From the NCBI GenBank assembly GCA_026397455.1, contig JAPLUX010000044.1:1-10356 (forward strand): 10,356 nucleotides of DNA. Reading direction: 5' to 3'. A program made the translations under genes and the position numbers. The stretch is from Candidatus Aenigmatarchaeota archaeon (lineage in GTDB: Archaea > Aenigmatarchaeota > Aenigmatarchaeia > CG10238-14). The notes below the pieces were generated by a model. It saw only the letters and a program-made list of their open reading frames with translations, ran no database searches and was not told the origin of the DNA. Below, one piece after another: positions 1 through 6,202 of this stretch (positions are counted from its first letter, which is position 1; every line of letters starts with the position of its first letter).

Positions 1-2
1 TT

Positions 3-212
3 ACTGGACTTTCTGATAATACTGTCAGGATAAAAAAGGTTGTTTCTCAAGTGAAAGGACTTTCTTCCATATTTTCTTCTCAGAGGATGTTTGTTGCGAA
101 GAAGAGTCATGAACAAGCGATAGATGGAGTGCCGATTGTCTTAGAGAGTGAGTTACCTGGATTGGAGTCTTCTAGGGAATTGAGTAAGCTGATTAAAGAG
201 AAAAGTGAGTAA
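3..212 (+). CDS. 3' end of an unidentified protein (5' truncated by the window edge)
   Basis: An open frame enters from the left edge and ends at TAA 210-212, giving the last 69 residues of a larger protein. It begins TGLSDNTVRIKK, which resembles the recognition-helix part of a helix-turn-helix (the pattern TGLSxNTVR is common there), and ends in a charged helical tail, ELSKLIKEKSE. There is no cysteine, no membrane segment and no catalytic motif that I recognise. A DNA-binding role is only a guess from those few residues, because the rest of the protein lies outside the window. The frame is clean to its stop and uses ordinary codons for this window, so I take it as a real gene end and not chance. 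An AT-rich stretch with T-runs (222-242) follows and could end its transcript. Confidence 0.6.
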   Translation, partial: TGLSDNTVRIKKVVSQVKGLSSIFSSQRMFVAKKSHEQAIDGVPIVLESELPGLESSRELSKLIKEKSE

Positions 213-248
213 AAGTAAGGCTTAAATGTTTTTAAATAATCTTTCTAA

Positions 249-389
249 GGATGGCAAATCTACTACAATTACATAAGACCACATCAGACATTAAACGGAA
301 TGACACCAGCAGAGGCGAGTGGTTTAAAGCTTGATTTGGGAAGGAATAAATGGTTGGGATTGATTGAAAAAAGTTCCAAAATCAAATAG
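249..389 (+). pseudogene. C-terminal remnant of a DDE-type insertion sequence transposase
   Basis: The frame after the in-frame stop at 246-248 reads GWQIYYNYIRPHQTLNGM, then TPAEASGLKL, and ends with a NKWLGLIEKS-like tail at TAG 387-389. The pattern YYNxIRPHQxLNGxTPAEAxG is the familiar C-terminus of DDE (rve-fold, IS6/IS240-like) transposases found in many archaea. Only about 46 codons remain. The catalytic Asp, Asp and Glu residues, which lie upstream of this motif in the family, are absent, and the reading frame has no start. It is therefore a dead 3' scar of an insertion sequence. The exact IS family is inferred from the motif alone. The left break falls between the upstream gene's stop and about position 249. 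The right end of the element should lie shortly after 389, possibly at the inverted repeat at 404-427. Confidence 0.8.
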
Positions 390-403
390 AAAAAAAACTA
401 AAC

Positions 404-427
404 TTTCTATTCCATATTCCATAGAAA
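404..427. repeat. Inverted repeat with an internal tandem heptamer
   Basis: TTTCTAT (404-410) and ATAGAAA (421-427) are perfect 7-base inverted arms around a 10-base spacer. The heptamer TTCCATA also occurs twice in tandem across the spacer and right arm (410-416 and 417-423). It lies 15 bases after the stop of the transposase remnant, so it could be what is left of the IS right end, a weak terminator hairpin, or chance in AT-rich DNA. Confidence 0.35.
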
Positions 428-495
428 ACTTTATATCATATTAACTTCATGATTAATAATATGAACAGAACTGGAGGGTTAATCTTTTCTCTATT

Positions 496-515
496 CTTTG
501 TTTGTTACAACAAAG
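496..515. promoter_or_regulatory. Palindrome abutting the TATA box, candidate operator
   Basis: CTTTGTT (496-502) and AACAAAG (509-515) are perfect 7-base arms around TGTTAC. The right arm ends exactly where the TATA-like TATTTAAAT begins, so it occupies the place of the archaeal BRE, the TFB-binding element. A dimeric repressor bound here would compete with TFB. The alternative is a transcription-terminating hairpin for upstream read-through, but no T-run follows it. Confidence 0.45.
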
Positions 516-524
516 TATTTAAAT
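516..524 (+). promoter_or_regulatory. TATA box of the DUF5678-protease pair
   Basis: TATTTAAAT lies about 40 bases before the first ATG (561). Transcription starting the usual 25 or so bases downstream would leave a leader of roughly 15 bases, just enough to include the ribosome binding site GGTGAT at 550-555. Placement is inferred from archaeal consensus spacing. Confidence 0.5.
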
Positions 525-560
525 GTCAATTTCTGTTATAATTTCGCTTGGTGATGCCAA

Positions 561-755
561 ATGGATGAAAATTATGAAGGTTATATGGAAGCTGATTTAT
601 CAGATTTTATAGATGAATGGGTTGCTATAGTAGACGGAAAAGTAGTTGCTCATAATAAAGATCCTAAAAAAGCGTACAAAGATGCTATCAAGTCAAAACG
701 TGGAAAAATACCATTACTTGCAAAAGTTCCTGCAGAAGAAATTTTAGTTATTTAA
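561..755 (+). CDS. Small DUF5678-like protein of unknown function
   Basis: A 64-residue soluble protein with an acidic N-terminus (DENYEGYMEADLSDF), a central core EWVAIVDGKVVAH, and a C-terminal part with KIPLLAKVP. The order EWVAxVDGKVVAHxKDPK, then KxPLLAKVP, fits what I recall of the DUF5678 family of short archaeal and cyanobacterial proteins, which has no assigned biochemical role. There is no signal peptide or membrane span. The start at ATG 561 is supported by GGTGAT at 550-555, complementary to the archaeal 16S tail, with a 5-base spacer. The stop is followed 11 bases later by the ribosome binding site of the aspartic protease gene, so the two are surely co-transcribed. Such a pair could be a regulator or substrate with its protease, or a toxin-antitoxin-like unit, but nothing in the sequence decides this. 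Confidence 0.75.
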   Translation: MDENYEGYMEADLSDFIDEWVAIVDGKVVAHNKDPKKAYKDAIKSKRGKIPLLAKVPAEEILVI

Positions 756-766
756 AGTTTTTTAAA

Positions 767-772
767 GGTGAT
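767..772 (+). promoter_or_regulatory. Ribosome binding site that sets a TTG start
   Basis: GGTGAT repeats the site used by the preceding gene and lies 4 bases before TTG 777. The alternative GTG at 768 would sit inside this site, so the TTG is the likelier start. The chaperonin (GGAGGTG at 1306-1312, ATG 1319) has the same effective spacing. Confidence 0.65.
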
Positions 773-776
773 TTTA

Positions 777-1193
777 TTGCCAGAATTTTTTCATTATAAA
801 TTAATTAAAAGACCAAAACCTCTAGAACCTGCTAAAACTCCAACAATTGAAATTAGATTAATAGGTAAAAATATCATAGATTTTATTGCAATTGTAGATT
901 CTGGTTCTGATTGTTTGATTATGCCAAAAAATATAGCTGAAACTTTAGAGTTAAAAATAGGTAATAATCAAAAAGAAGTTTTGGGATTAGGTGGTAAAGT
1001 TAAAGGAACTCCCATAAATGTTGAAGGATCTATAAAATATGAGCATAGAAGAATAAATATGGTTATACATACATTAGTTGTTGATAGTGAATTACCTATC
1101 CTAATTGGTCGAAAAGATTTTTTTGAAAGATTTGAAGTTACTATAAATGAAAGAAAGAGAACTGTTAAACTAAAAGATTTAGGTAAAATTTAA
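777..1193 (+). CDS. Retropepsin-like (clan AA) aspartic protease
   Basis: A 138-residue protein with a single catalytic motif, AIVDSGSDCLIMP, in which D41-S-G-S-D45 is the D-S/T-G signature of pepsin-like proteases. Downstream are a glycine-rich, flap-like stretch (VLGLGGKVKGTP, about 68-79) and the second hydrophobic motif LPILIGRKDFF (106-116), as in small archaeal clan AA proteases (the AF_0612 type). With one aspartate motif per chain, activity would need a homodimer, as in retroviral proteases. There is no signal peptide or membrane span, so the protein should act in the cytoplasm. I start it at TTG 777 because of the ribosome binding site at 767-772; a GTG at 768 would add three residues. 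It follows the small DUF5678-like gene by 21 bases in one transcript. No long 3' neighbour shares the unit, since the chaperonin has its own promoter. Substrate unknown. Confidence 0.8.
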   Translation: MPEFFHYKLIKRPKPLEPAKTPTIEIRLIGKNIIDFIAIVDSGSDCLIMPKNIAETLELKIGNNQKEVLGLGGKVKGTPINVEGSIKYEHRRINMVIHTLVVDSELPILIGRKDFFERFEVTINERKRTVKLKDLGKI

Positions 1194-1249
1194 TTCAAAT
1201 CAACCGTTTTACACACCATAACCATCAACCTTTATTTACACAGAAGTCC

Positions 1250-1268
1250 AAAAACTAAACTTTAAATA
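1250..1268 (+). promoter_or_regulatory. BRE and TATA box of the thermosome gene
   Basis: The A-rich AAAAACTAAAC (1250-1260) followed by TTTAAATA (1261-1268) fits a BRE plus TATA box. Transcription would start near 1290 and leave a leader of about 30 bases that includes GGAGGTG (1306-1312). This 125-base gap is the only place upstream of the chaperonin with such a signal. No separate heat-shock operator could be recognised. Confidence 0.6.
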
Positions 1269-1318
1269 ATTGTATACCCACATACACATATTGAATTTTT
1301 ATAGTGGAGGTGTAATTT

Positions 1319-2977
1319 ATGGCTCAATTAGCTCAAATAGGGGGTCAACCAGTGTTGATCCTTCCAGAAGGTACTTTTAGGTCTAAAGGAAGGACTGCAC
1401 AAGAGAACAACATCGCTGCTGCTAAGGCCGTGGCAGATGCTGTCAGGACAACTTTAGGTCCAAAAGGAATGGATAAGATGCTTGTTGATAGCATCGGTGA
1501 CATAGTCATAACAAATGACGGTGTTACAATATTAGAGGAGATGGAAATAGAACATCCAGCCGCAAAGATGATGGTTGAGGTTGCAAAAACACAGAATGAA
1601 GAAGTCGGTGATGGGACAACCACCGCAGTTGTAATCGCAGGAGAACTCTTGAAGAAAGCAGGTGAACTCTTAGAACAAGAAATTCATCCAACTATGATAA
1701 TAAGAGGTTTCAACCTAGCAAAGGATAAAGTATTGAAAGCGATGGATAAGATTTCTAAACCAATCACTTTAGAAGATGATGGTGAATTGAAGAAGATAGC
1801 GATGACAAGCATGAGTGGTAAATCTGCTTATGCCTACAGTGAAAAATTGGCAGAACTCATCGTTAGAGCAGTTAAGCAAGTTGCAGAGAAAAGAGATGGT
1901 AAAATAATCGTTGATACAGAGAACATTCAAAGAGAGAAGAAACACGGTGGTGCTTCAGAAGACACTGAATTGATAGACGGTATAATCATAGACAAGGAAG
2001 TCGTTCATCCTGGTATGCCGAAAGTAATAAAGAATGCTAAGATTGCTTTGTTAGATGCAGCGTTGGAAGTGAAAGAAACAGAGACAGATGCGCAAATCCA
2101 GATAACAGACCCGAACAAGTTGCAAGAATTCATAGACCAAGAAGAAAAAATGTTGAGGAACATGGTAGAGAAAGTAGCAACTTCGGGTGCGAATGTCGTG
2201 TTATGTCAGAAAGGAATAGATGATGTTGCTCAGCATTATCTGGCAAAGAAAGGAATACTTGCCGATAGAAGAGTGAAGAAATCTGACATGGAAAAATTGG
2301 CTAAGGCAACTGGCGCAAGGATCGTTACAAATCTTGATGACTTGAAGAAAGAAGATCTAGGTTTTGCAGGTTTAGTCGAAGAAGTAAAAATCGGAGACGA
2401 ACAGATGACATTCATAAGAAACTGTAAGAACCCAAAGGCTGTTTCAATATTAGTTCGTGGTGGAACAGAGCATGTCGTTGATGAAATAGACAGAGCAATA
2501 GAAGATGCTATTGGGGCAGTTGGTTCAGCAGTAGAAGTCGGAAAGATCGTTCCAGGCGGTGGAGCACCAGAAGCAGAAGCAGCTAGAGAATTGAGAAAAT
2601 TCGCGGAGAGTTTCTCAGGTAGAGAACAACTAGCTATAAACGCATTTGCTGATGCTTTAGAAGTGATACCTAGAAGTCTGGCAGAAAGCGGTGGTTTAGA
2701 TCCAATCGATACTATAGTTGCTTTAAGAGCAGCACATGAACAGAAAAGAGTTGAAGCAGGAGTTAACGTTATGGAAGGCGGAATTTCAGACATGACTAAG
2801 CTTGGCGTCATTGAACCTTTGAAAGTCAAGACACAAGCGATAAACTCAGCAGCAGATGCAGCGATAATGATACTGAGAATAGACGACGTAATCTCAGCTT
2901 CAAAACTTGATAAAGGAGGAATGCCTTCGATGCCACCAGGTGGAATGGGCGGCATGGGCGGTGAAGGGGAATATTAA
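1319..2977 (+). CDS. thsA: Thermosome subunit (group II chaperonin)
   Basis: A 552-residue ATP-driven folding chaperonin that assembles into a closed double ring in the cytoplasm. The equatorial ATP site is intact: [12 protein letters not shown] (44-55), TNDGVTIL (65-72) with D67, and GDGTTT (97-102) with D98. An apical domain with the built-in lid typical of group II follows. The second equatorial half carries [13 protein letters not shown] and ends in the glycine-methionine tail [12 protein letters not shown], which projects into the ring cavity in this family. The length is normal for the family. The start ATG 1319 sits behind a strong GGAGGTG at 1306-1312. Only one subunit type is in view, so whether the ring is homo- or hetero-oligomeric cannot be judged. 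The symbol is by family only, because alpha or beta assignment is not possible. The gene has its own promoter and the methyltransferase gene follows after 24 bases, possibly by read-through. Confidence 0.97.
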   Translation: MAQLAQIGGQPVLILPEGTFRSKGRTAQENNIAAAKAVADAVRTTLGPKGMDKMLVDSIGDIVITNDGVTILEEMEIEHPAAKMMVEVAKTQNEEVGDGTTTAVVIAGELLKKAGELLEQEIHPTMIIRGFNLAKDKVLKAMDKISKPITLEDDGELKKIAMTSMSGKSAYAYSEKLAELIVRAVKQVAEKRDGKIIVDTENIQREKKHGGASEDTELIDGIIIDKEVVHPGMPKVIKNAKIALLDAALEVKETETDAQIQITDPNKLQEFIDQEEKMLRNMVEKVATSGANVVLCQKGIDDVAQHYLAKKGILADRRVKKSDMEKLAKATGARIVTNLDDLKKEDLGFAGLVEEVKIGDEQMTFIRNCKNPKAVSILVRGGTEHVVDEIDRAIEDAIGAVGSAVEVGKIVPGGGAPEAEAARELRKFAESFSGREQLAINAFADALEVIPRSLAESGGLDPIDTIVALRAAHEQKRVEAGVNVMEGGISDMTKLGVIEPLKVKTQAINSAADAAIMILRIDDVISASKLDKGGMPSMPPGGMGGMGGEGEY

Positions 2978-3001
2978 TCCAACAAATCAAAAATAACATA
3001 C

Positions 3002-3508
3002 ATGAATGAAATCTGGCTGTTGCTAATTTTTTTCTTTTCTTTTTCTTTGTACTATGTCCTGAAGAATAGACTTGCGATTTTCTTCCCGAGTTCTAAAAAG
3101 ATTATAGAAGTTGTCTTGGATTTTTCTGACATTAAAAAGAACGATGTATTTTATGACTTGGGATCCGGTGACGGAAGAATCCTGATTGAAGCAGCAAAGA
3201 AAAACATAAAAGTCATCGGTGTCGAACAAAACAAATTCTTGAATTGGATAGCAAGGAGAAAGATGGAACGGTTAAAATTAAAGAATGTAGAAATAATCGA
3301 AGGTGATATTTTCAATCAAGACTTAAGTAAAGCCACGGTTATAGTTGCTTACCTATCCATAAGTGTTGCCCATAGACTACAGAAAAAAATCGAAAAAGAA
3401 GTGAAGAAAGGAACAAGGATAATCCTTGTCGATCACTCTTTTAAGGAATGGAAATCAGTTAAAATGAAAAAAATAGGTTTTATACCAGTCAGGTTGTACT
3501 TGAAATGA
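3002..3508 (+). CDS. Membrane-anchored SAM-dependent methyltransferase, FAM173/ATPSCKMT-like
   Basis: A 168-residue protein with one N-terminal membrane helix (about 4-20), then FFPSSKKIIEVVL and a class I methyltransferase core. Motif I is FYDLGSGDGRILIEAA (50-65). The acidic end of beta-2 is GVEQNKFLNWIARR (E75), and further core elements are GDIF (101-104) and KKGTRIILVDHSFKEW (135-150). The single N-terminal span, the P-S/A-S/T-K-K segment, DLGSGDGRI, E-x-N-x-x-L and the closing F-x-x-W all match what I know of the FAM173 family. Its eukaryotic members (ATPSCKMT, ANTKMT) trimethylate lysines of ATP synthase subunit c and the ADP/ATP carrier. The substrate here is unknown; a membrane protein is likely from the anchor. 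No ribosome binding site precedes ATG 3002, so translation may depend on read-through from the chaperonin gene, 24 bases upstream, or on a leaderless message. The class I fold is secure; the FAM173 relation is less so. Confidence 0.8.
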   Translation: MNEIWLLLIFFFSFSLYYVLKNRLAIFFPSSKKIIEVVLDFSDIKKNDVFYDLGSGDGRILIEAAKKNIKVIGVEQNKFLNWIARRKMERLKLKNVEIIEGDIFNQDLSKATVIVAYLSISVAHRLQKKIEKEVKKGTRIILVDHSFKEWKSVKMKKIGFIPVRLYLK

Positions 3509-3529
3509 TCTTCTTTTGAATAAAATAAA

Positions 3530-3584
3530 ATTTTATACCAGGAAAGAAATAATTTAAACAAGGAAAATAAATTTAATTAAGGTG
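3530..3584 (+). promoter_or_regulatory. Probable promoter and ribosome binding site of the pilus operon
   Basis: The 81-base gap before the coiled-coil gene is almost entirely A and T. It contains two TATA-like candidates, ATTTTATA (3530-3537) and AATTTAAA (3551-3558), and ends with GGTG at 3581-3584, 5 bases before ATG 3590. The second candidate would give a leader of about 10 bases, the first about 30. No similar gap exists anywhere in the following 6.6 kb, so this should drive the whole operon. Confidence 0.5.
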
Positions 3585-3589
3585 GATAG

Positions 3590-4096
3590 ATGGTTACAGA
3601 AGAAAGTGAATATGAATTAGTGCCAATGTCTCCTATCAGAAGACTGGAACAGAGGTTGGATAGGATAGAATCTTCGTCTCCAATCGATTCAAAGAGTATT
3701 TTCAGCGATGTTATCGACATAGTGAGGATGAACCAACAGCTTGTCGATGAACTGGCAAAATCCAACGATGCCATGAGAATGGAATTATCAAAATTACCAG
3801 CTAAATTGGATGAACTGATCGTTAACCTTAAAGAGCTAATAACTTTTGTCAGAGCTTCTGGTGAAACAGAATCTATCGGAGTTACACAAGATACGATGAA
3901 ACCAGTCGTTGATAAATTGGATGAGATGGTTAAGACAAACAAAGTCATATCTGAGAAGAACGATTCGATGCTTGAATTACTCGATGAAATGAGTAAGAAG
4001 ATGAGAAGACCACAGTTAATGAGGCCGATGCAACAAATGCAAAGCGGACCTGTAAATCAACCGTTAAGACCACCATTAAGACCAATCAATGTTTAG
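3590..4096 (+). CDS. Cytoplasmic coiled-coil protein heading the pilus operon
   Basis: A 168-residue protein with no signal or membrane span. It opens with EYELVPMSPIRRLEQRL (8-24), has predicted helices or coiled coil at about 16-27, 40-90 and 104-138, and ends with a basic Met/Pro/Gln/Arg tail (139-167, with QPLRPPLRP). I recall similar ELVPxxPIRxLExR proteins as hypotheticals in DPANN genomes, without a known function. Being first in the operon and wholly cytoplasmic, it may serve the motor base, as the coiled-coil ArlC/D/E proteins do in archaella. That parallel rests on position and coiled coil only, with no motif in common that I can show. Start ATG 3590 has GGTG 5 bases upstream. The strong site GGAGG (4107-4111) for the first pilin follows 10 bases after the stop. 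Confidence 0.7.
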   Translation: MVTEESEYELVPMSPIRRLEQRLDRIESSSPIDSKSIFSDVIDIVRMNQQLVDELAKSNDAMRMELSKLPAKLDELIVNLKELITFVRASGETESIGVTQDTMKPVVDKLDEMVKTNKVISEKNDSMLELLDEMSKKMRRPQLMRPMQQMQSGPVNQPLRPPLRPINV

Positions 4097-4119
4097 GAGA
4101 CTAAAAGGAGGTTAAAAAA

Positions 4120-4488
4120 ATGAAAGGAATATCAACCATAATCGCCTCAATAATGCTCGTAGTTATAACCATAGGTTTGATAGCAGTGGCATACTTGTAC
4201 ATGAGTGGATTGATGACAGGGATAACAGCGACAAACATTAAATTGGAGGACGTATTCTGTAATACGACTCATATGATATATTTAATTACAAACATAGGGA
4301 CTGCTAATGTTGCCAATGTAACTATTTACATGGATGGTCAATTGCAGCAAGATAAGACTTGTAATCCAACTCTTCCAATCGCAGCAGGTGGTTCAACAAC
4401 TTGTATTCATAGTGCTACTGTAGCAGGCTATCATGATATCAGAGTAGTTGGTCCATCGAATGCAATAGCAGTAAAACCAATGTGTTAA
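4120..4488 (+). CDS. Archaeal type IV pilin, probable major subunit 1
   Basis: A 122-residue prepilin. The class III signal is MKG followed directly by the hydrophobic helix ISTIIASIMLVVITIGL; a prepilin peptidase would cut after G3. The helix (4-30) anchors the subunit and forms the filament core. The rest is a small beta-rich domain outside the cell with the ITNIGTANVANVTIYMDG stretch usual in archaeal pilins. Cysteines are at 47, 81, 95 and 122, the last being the C-terminal residue, so two disulfides are possible. Two N-glycosylation sequons (NTT, NVT) are present. It has the strongest ribosome binding site of the operon (GGAGG, 4107-4111), which fits an abundant subunit. The next gene is its paralogue. 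Confidence 0.88.
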   Translation: MKGISTIIASIMLVVITIGLIAVAYLYMSGLMTGITATNIKLEDVFCNTTHMIYLITNIGTANVANVTIYMDGQLQQDKTCNPTLPIAAGGSTTCIHSATVAGYHDIRVVGPSNAIAVKPMC

Positions 4489-4514
4489 ATCAATAAATTT
4501 GACAGTTGAGGGAA

Positions 4515-4913
4515 ATGAAAGGAATATCTACAATAATAGCCAGTATTCTACTCTTAATAATAACCATAGGTTTAGCAGGGACTGCTTATATTTTTATTTC
4601 CAATCTTCTTACTGGCAGTATTTCTAAAACGATAAGTGTTCTAGATGTATCTTGTTATCCTTTACCTTCTGATAATACCAGAAGTAATATAACTATAATT
4701 CTAACAAACGATGGGACAGTGAATATAGCTGATTCTGATTTAATCGTTATGGTTGATGGTGTTGTAAAATCTCAACAATTTGATTTTGGTGCACCTATAT
4801 ATCCACATAGCACAGCCGTGGCAACGAGTAAAGATGATTATACTTCAAACGCTGTTCATACTGTATCAGTCTCATCCCCGAGTAATAGTATCAGGGTAAC
4901 AAGATCGTGTTGA
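4515..4913 (+). CDS. Archaeal type IV pilin, paralogue of the preceding subunit
   Basis: A 132-residue prepilin whose first 20 residues, MKGISTIIASILLLIITIGL, are nearly identical to the gene before it, followed by a divergent beta-rich domain (ITIILTNDGTVNIADSDL, 58-75). Cleavage is expected after G3. Only two cysteines remain, C47 and C132. Both match the first and last cysteines of the neighbour: C47 is at the same residue number and C132 is again the final residue, after a shared PSNxIxV. They probably tie the base of the head domain to its C-terminus. I start at ATG 4515 because it restores MKG. A TTG at 4506 would add three residues and swallow the GAGG at 4508-4511 that can serve as binding site. 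The pair looks like an old tandem duplication. Confidence 0.87.
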   Translation: MKGISTIIASILLLIITIGLAGTAYIFISNLLTGSISKTISVLDVSCYPLPSDNTRSNITIILTNDGTVNIADSDLIVMVDGVVKSQQFDFGAPIYPHSTAVATSKDDYTSNAVHTVSVSSPSNSIRVTRSC

Positions 4914-4922
4914 TGATTAACG

Positions 4923-5543
4923 ATGAAAGGACAGTCTCAAGTAGTTTCAGTTATCATTCTAATCGTTTTAGTCATGGGTGCGATAGCTCTAGTCCTTCCT
5001 TGGACTTTCACGATGATTCAAAAAAGAAAAGATATGAAAAGTATGGACGATATCTACAACTTCTTTCAATCACTCGATGAGACGATAATTAACATTGCCA
5101 ATAACGGTGGTGAAGAATCTCTACAGTTGAAAGTTCCTGGAAAGTTCACTGTATATCCTGAATCATCTAATTCTTACTTGAACAACAGCATCGTCTTTTC
5201 TTTCAGAGGACTGGTTTCCTTTATCGCAGAATGTAATCAAACACTTGGTGCTGATTGTTGGATACCGTTGAATACACCAAACACAAACATAACTGGTACA
5301 TTGGGTGTGGATTCATCTTCTGTCATTTTTGGTAAAACAGAAAGATCTGGAGATGAATTGGAAGTAGAGCATAGACTTTGGTACAGGATATTGAAAGATA
5401 ATCCTACTCATGGTTACAGGATTGTTTTAAACACAACCGAAAATAAAATTATGAATACAACCGTTGGTTTCATAAAAATACAGAAGATTAAATCAACTTC
5501 CACGCAATCTTTAACTACAACAGAAATCAATATTATTGTTTGA
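4923..5543 (+). CDS. Pilin-like protein with class III signal, probable minor pilin
   Basis: A 206-residue protein starting MKGQSQVVSVIILIVLVMG. The MKG then QS junction and the 20-residue hydrophobic helix (7-27) are those of a processed prepilin-like protein. The larger soluble part lies outside the cell. It has two cysteines close together (C104 and C112), able to form a small loop, and five N-x-S/T sequons. It is longer than the two pilins before it and has no similarity to them past the helix, so a minor or tip-initiating subunit is more likely than a main building block. It starts 9 bases after the preceding stop with no good ribosome binding site, so translation is probably coupled. 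I do not recognise a named family. Confidence 0.75.
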   Translation: MKGQSQVVSVIILIVLVMGAIALVLPWTFTMIQKRKDMKSMDDIYNFFQSLDETIINIANNGGEESLQLKVPGKFTVYPESSNSYLNNSIVFSFRGLVSFIAECNQTLGADCWIPLNTPNTNITGTLGVDSSSVIFGKTERSGDELEVEHRLWYRILKDNPTHGYRIVLNTTENKIMNTTVGFIKIQKIKSTSTQSLTTTEINIIV

Positions 5544-5548
5544 AAAGA

Positions 5549-5971
5549 ATGAGCAAAGCTCAGAGTTTCATCGTAGAATTCCTTCTCTTTTTCATGATTT
5601 CATTCAGCTTGTTTGCTACAATCAGTTATTATTTTTATGACCAAAACATTTATTACAAGGAAAAAGTGGGTAGTACAACTGCAGAACTCATAAACGATGT
5701 AGTGTTAACTCATATCATCAAAGGTGTTAACTGTAAATCATGCGATCGAGTCACAATAACAGAAGAAATTCCGTCCAAAATAGGTGGAATCTTCTACATG
5801 ATTAAACTCGATAAATATGTGATAAACACAACTTTGATAAAAGAGAAAACTTCTTTTGTAGAGACACCAATATTTAATTTGAATGAAAATTTATTTTTTT
5901 CAGGAAATTCAACGAGTGAAGATAAAAGAATAGTAATAATAATTAATAATACTGGTGTAGGGGTTGAATGA
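5549..5971 (+). CDS. Pilin-like single-span protein
   Basis: A 140-residue protein, MSKAQSFIVEFLLFFMISFS, with a KAQ processing-like junction ahead of one membrane helix (about 6-27) that contains a glutamate near its start (VEF), as the conserved Glu does in type IV pilins. The outer part has a CxxC pair (VNCKSCDR) and three N-x-S/T sequons, and ends with a beta strand, RIVIIINN. I place the start at ATG 5549, 5 bases after the previous stop. A TTG at 5540 overlapping that stop would add MKR and cannot be excluded, since neither start has a convincing ribosome binding site. Role inferred from the signal and operon: minor pilin or pseudopilin. Confidence 0.72.
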   Translation: MSKAQSFIVEFLLFFMISFSLFATISYYFYDQNIYYKEKVGSTTAELINDVVLTHIIKGVNCKSCDRVTITEEIPSKIGGIFYMIKLDKYVINTTLIKEKTSFVETPIFNLNENLFFSGNSTSEDKRIVIIINNTGVGVE

Positions 5972-6202
5972 ATGCTCAATGGACGTGTGATTTTTAAAAG
6001 ATTGGTAATAGGGTATAGAGCACTTAAAAAAAGAGGTGTAGGAATACCAGAAGTGACAAATACTCCTTTACCATCACATACTACAACAATATTCTCGCCT
6101 ATCATACAACAAATTCAACAAAAACCTTTAGAAGTCACTGGTGAACTTAAGCTTCTTCCCCCAGAAACCTTAAGATCAAAAGATTATTGGAAGAAAAATT
6201 AG
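5972..6202 (+). CDS. 76-codon ORF, likely the N-terminal piece of the split assembly ATPase
   Basis: The frame starts at the base after the previous stop, with GGGG (5960-5963) as a plausible binding site, and ends at TAG inside the ATPase gene. It encodes a basic N-terminus (FKRLVIGYRALKKRG), a Pro/Thr/Ser-rich middle, and ELKLLPPETLRSK, with no domain I recognise. Two things suggest it is not a separate gene. Archaeal pilus and archaellum ATPases usually have an N-terminal region of this size that the downstream ORF lacks, and the downstream frame codes for plausible ATPase sequence (NLKIKRLLEEKLDVD) before its own first start codon, inside this ORF. A single-base shift between 6151 and 6202 would join the two; the CCCCC at 6158-6162 is a natural place. 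If real and separate, it is a small basic protein of unknown role. Confidence 0.5.
   Translation: MLNGRVIFKRLVIGYRALKKRGVGIPEVTNTPLPSHTTTIFSPIIQQIQQKPLEVTGELKLLPPETLRSKDYWKKN

Noticed and set aside
251-330. Short plus-strand frame from ATG 251
   Set aside because: It ends after about 26 codons and overlaps the transposase remnant in another frame, which has clear family similarity.
768-776. GTG at 768 as start of the aspartic protease
   Set aside because: It would place the start inside GGTGAT 767-772, the only ribosome binding site available. TTG 777 has the right spacing. The difference is only three residues.
2236-2955. 239-codon open frame on the minus strand opposite the chaperonin
   Set aside because: It lies wholly inside the thermosome gene, its product is Ser/Ile/Pro-rich as expected from reversed codons, and it has no recognisable motif.
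5794-6105. 103-codon minus-strand open frame over the end of the 5549 gene and the 76-codon ORF
   Set aside because: It would interrupt a tightly spaced plus-strand operon, its composition is low in information, and it has no ribosome binding site or motif.
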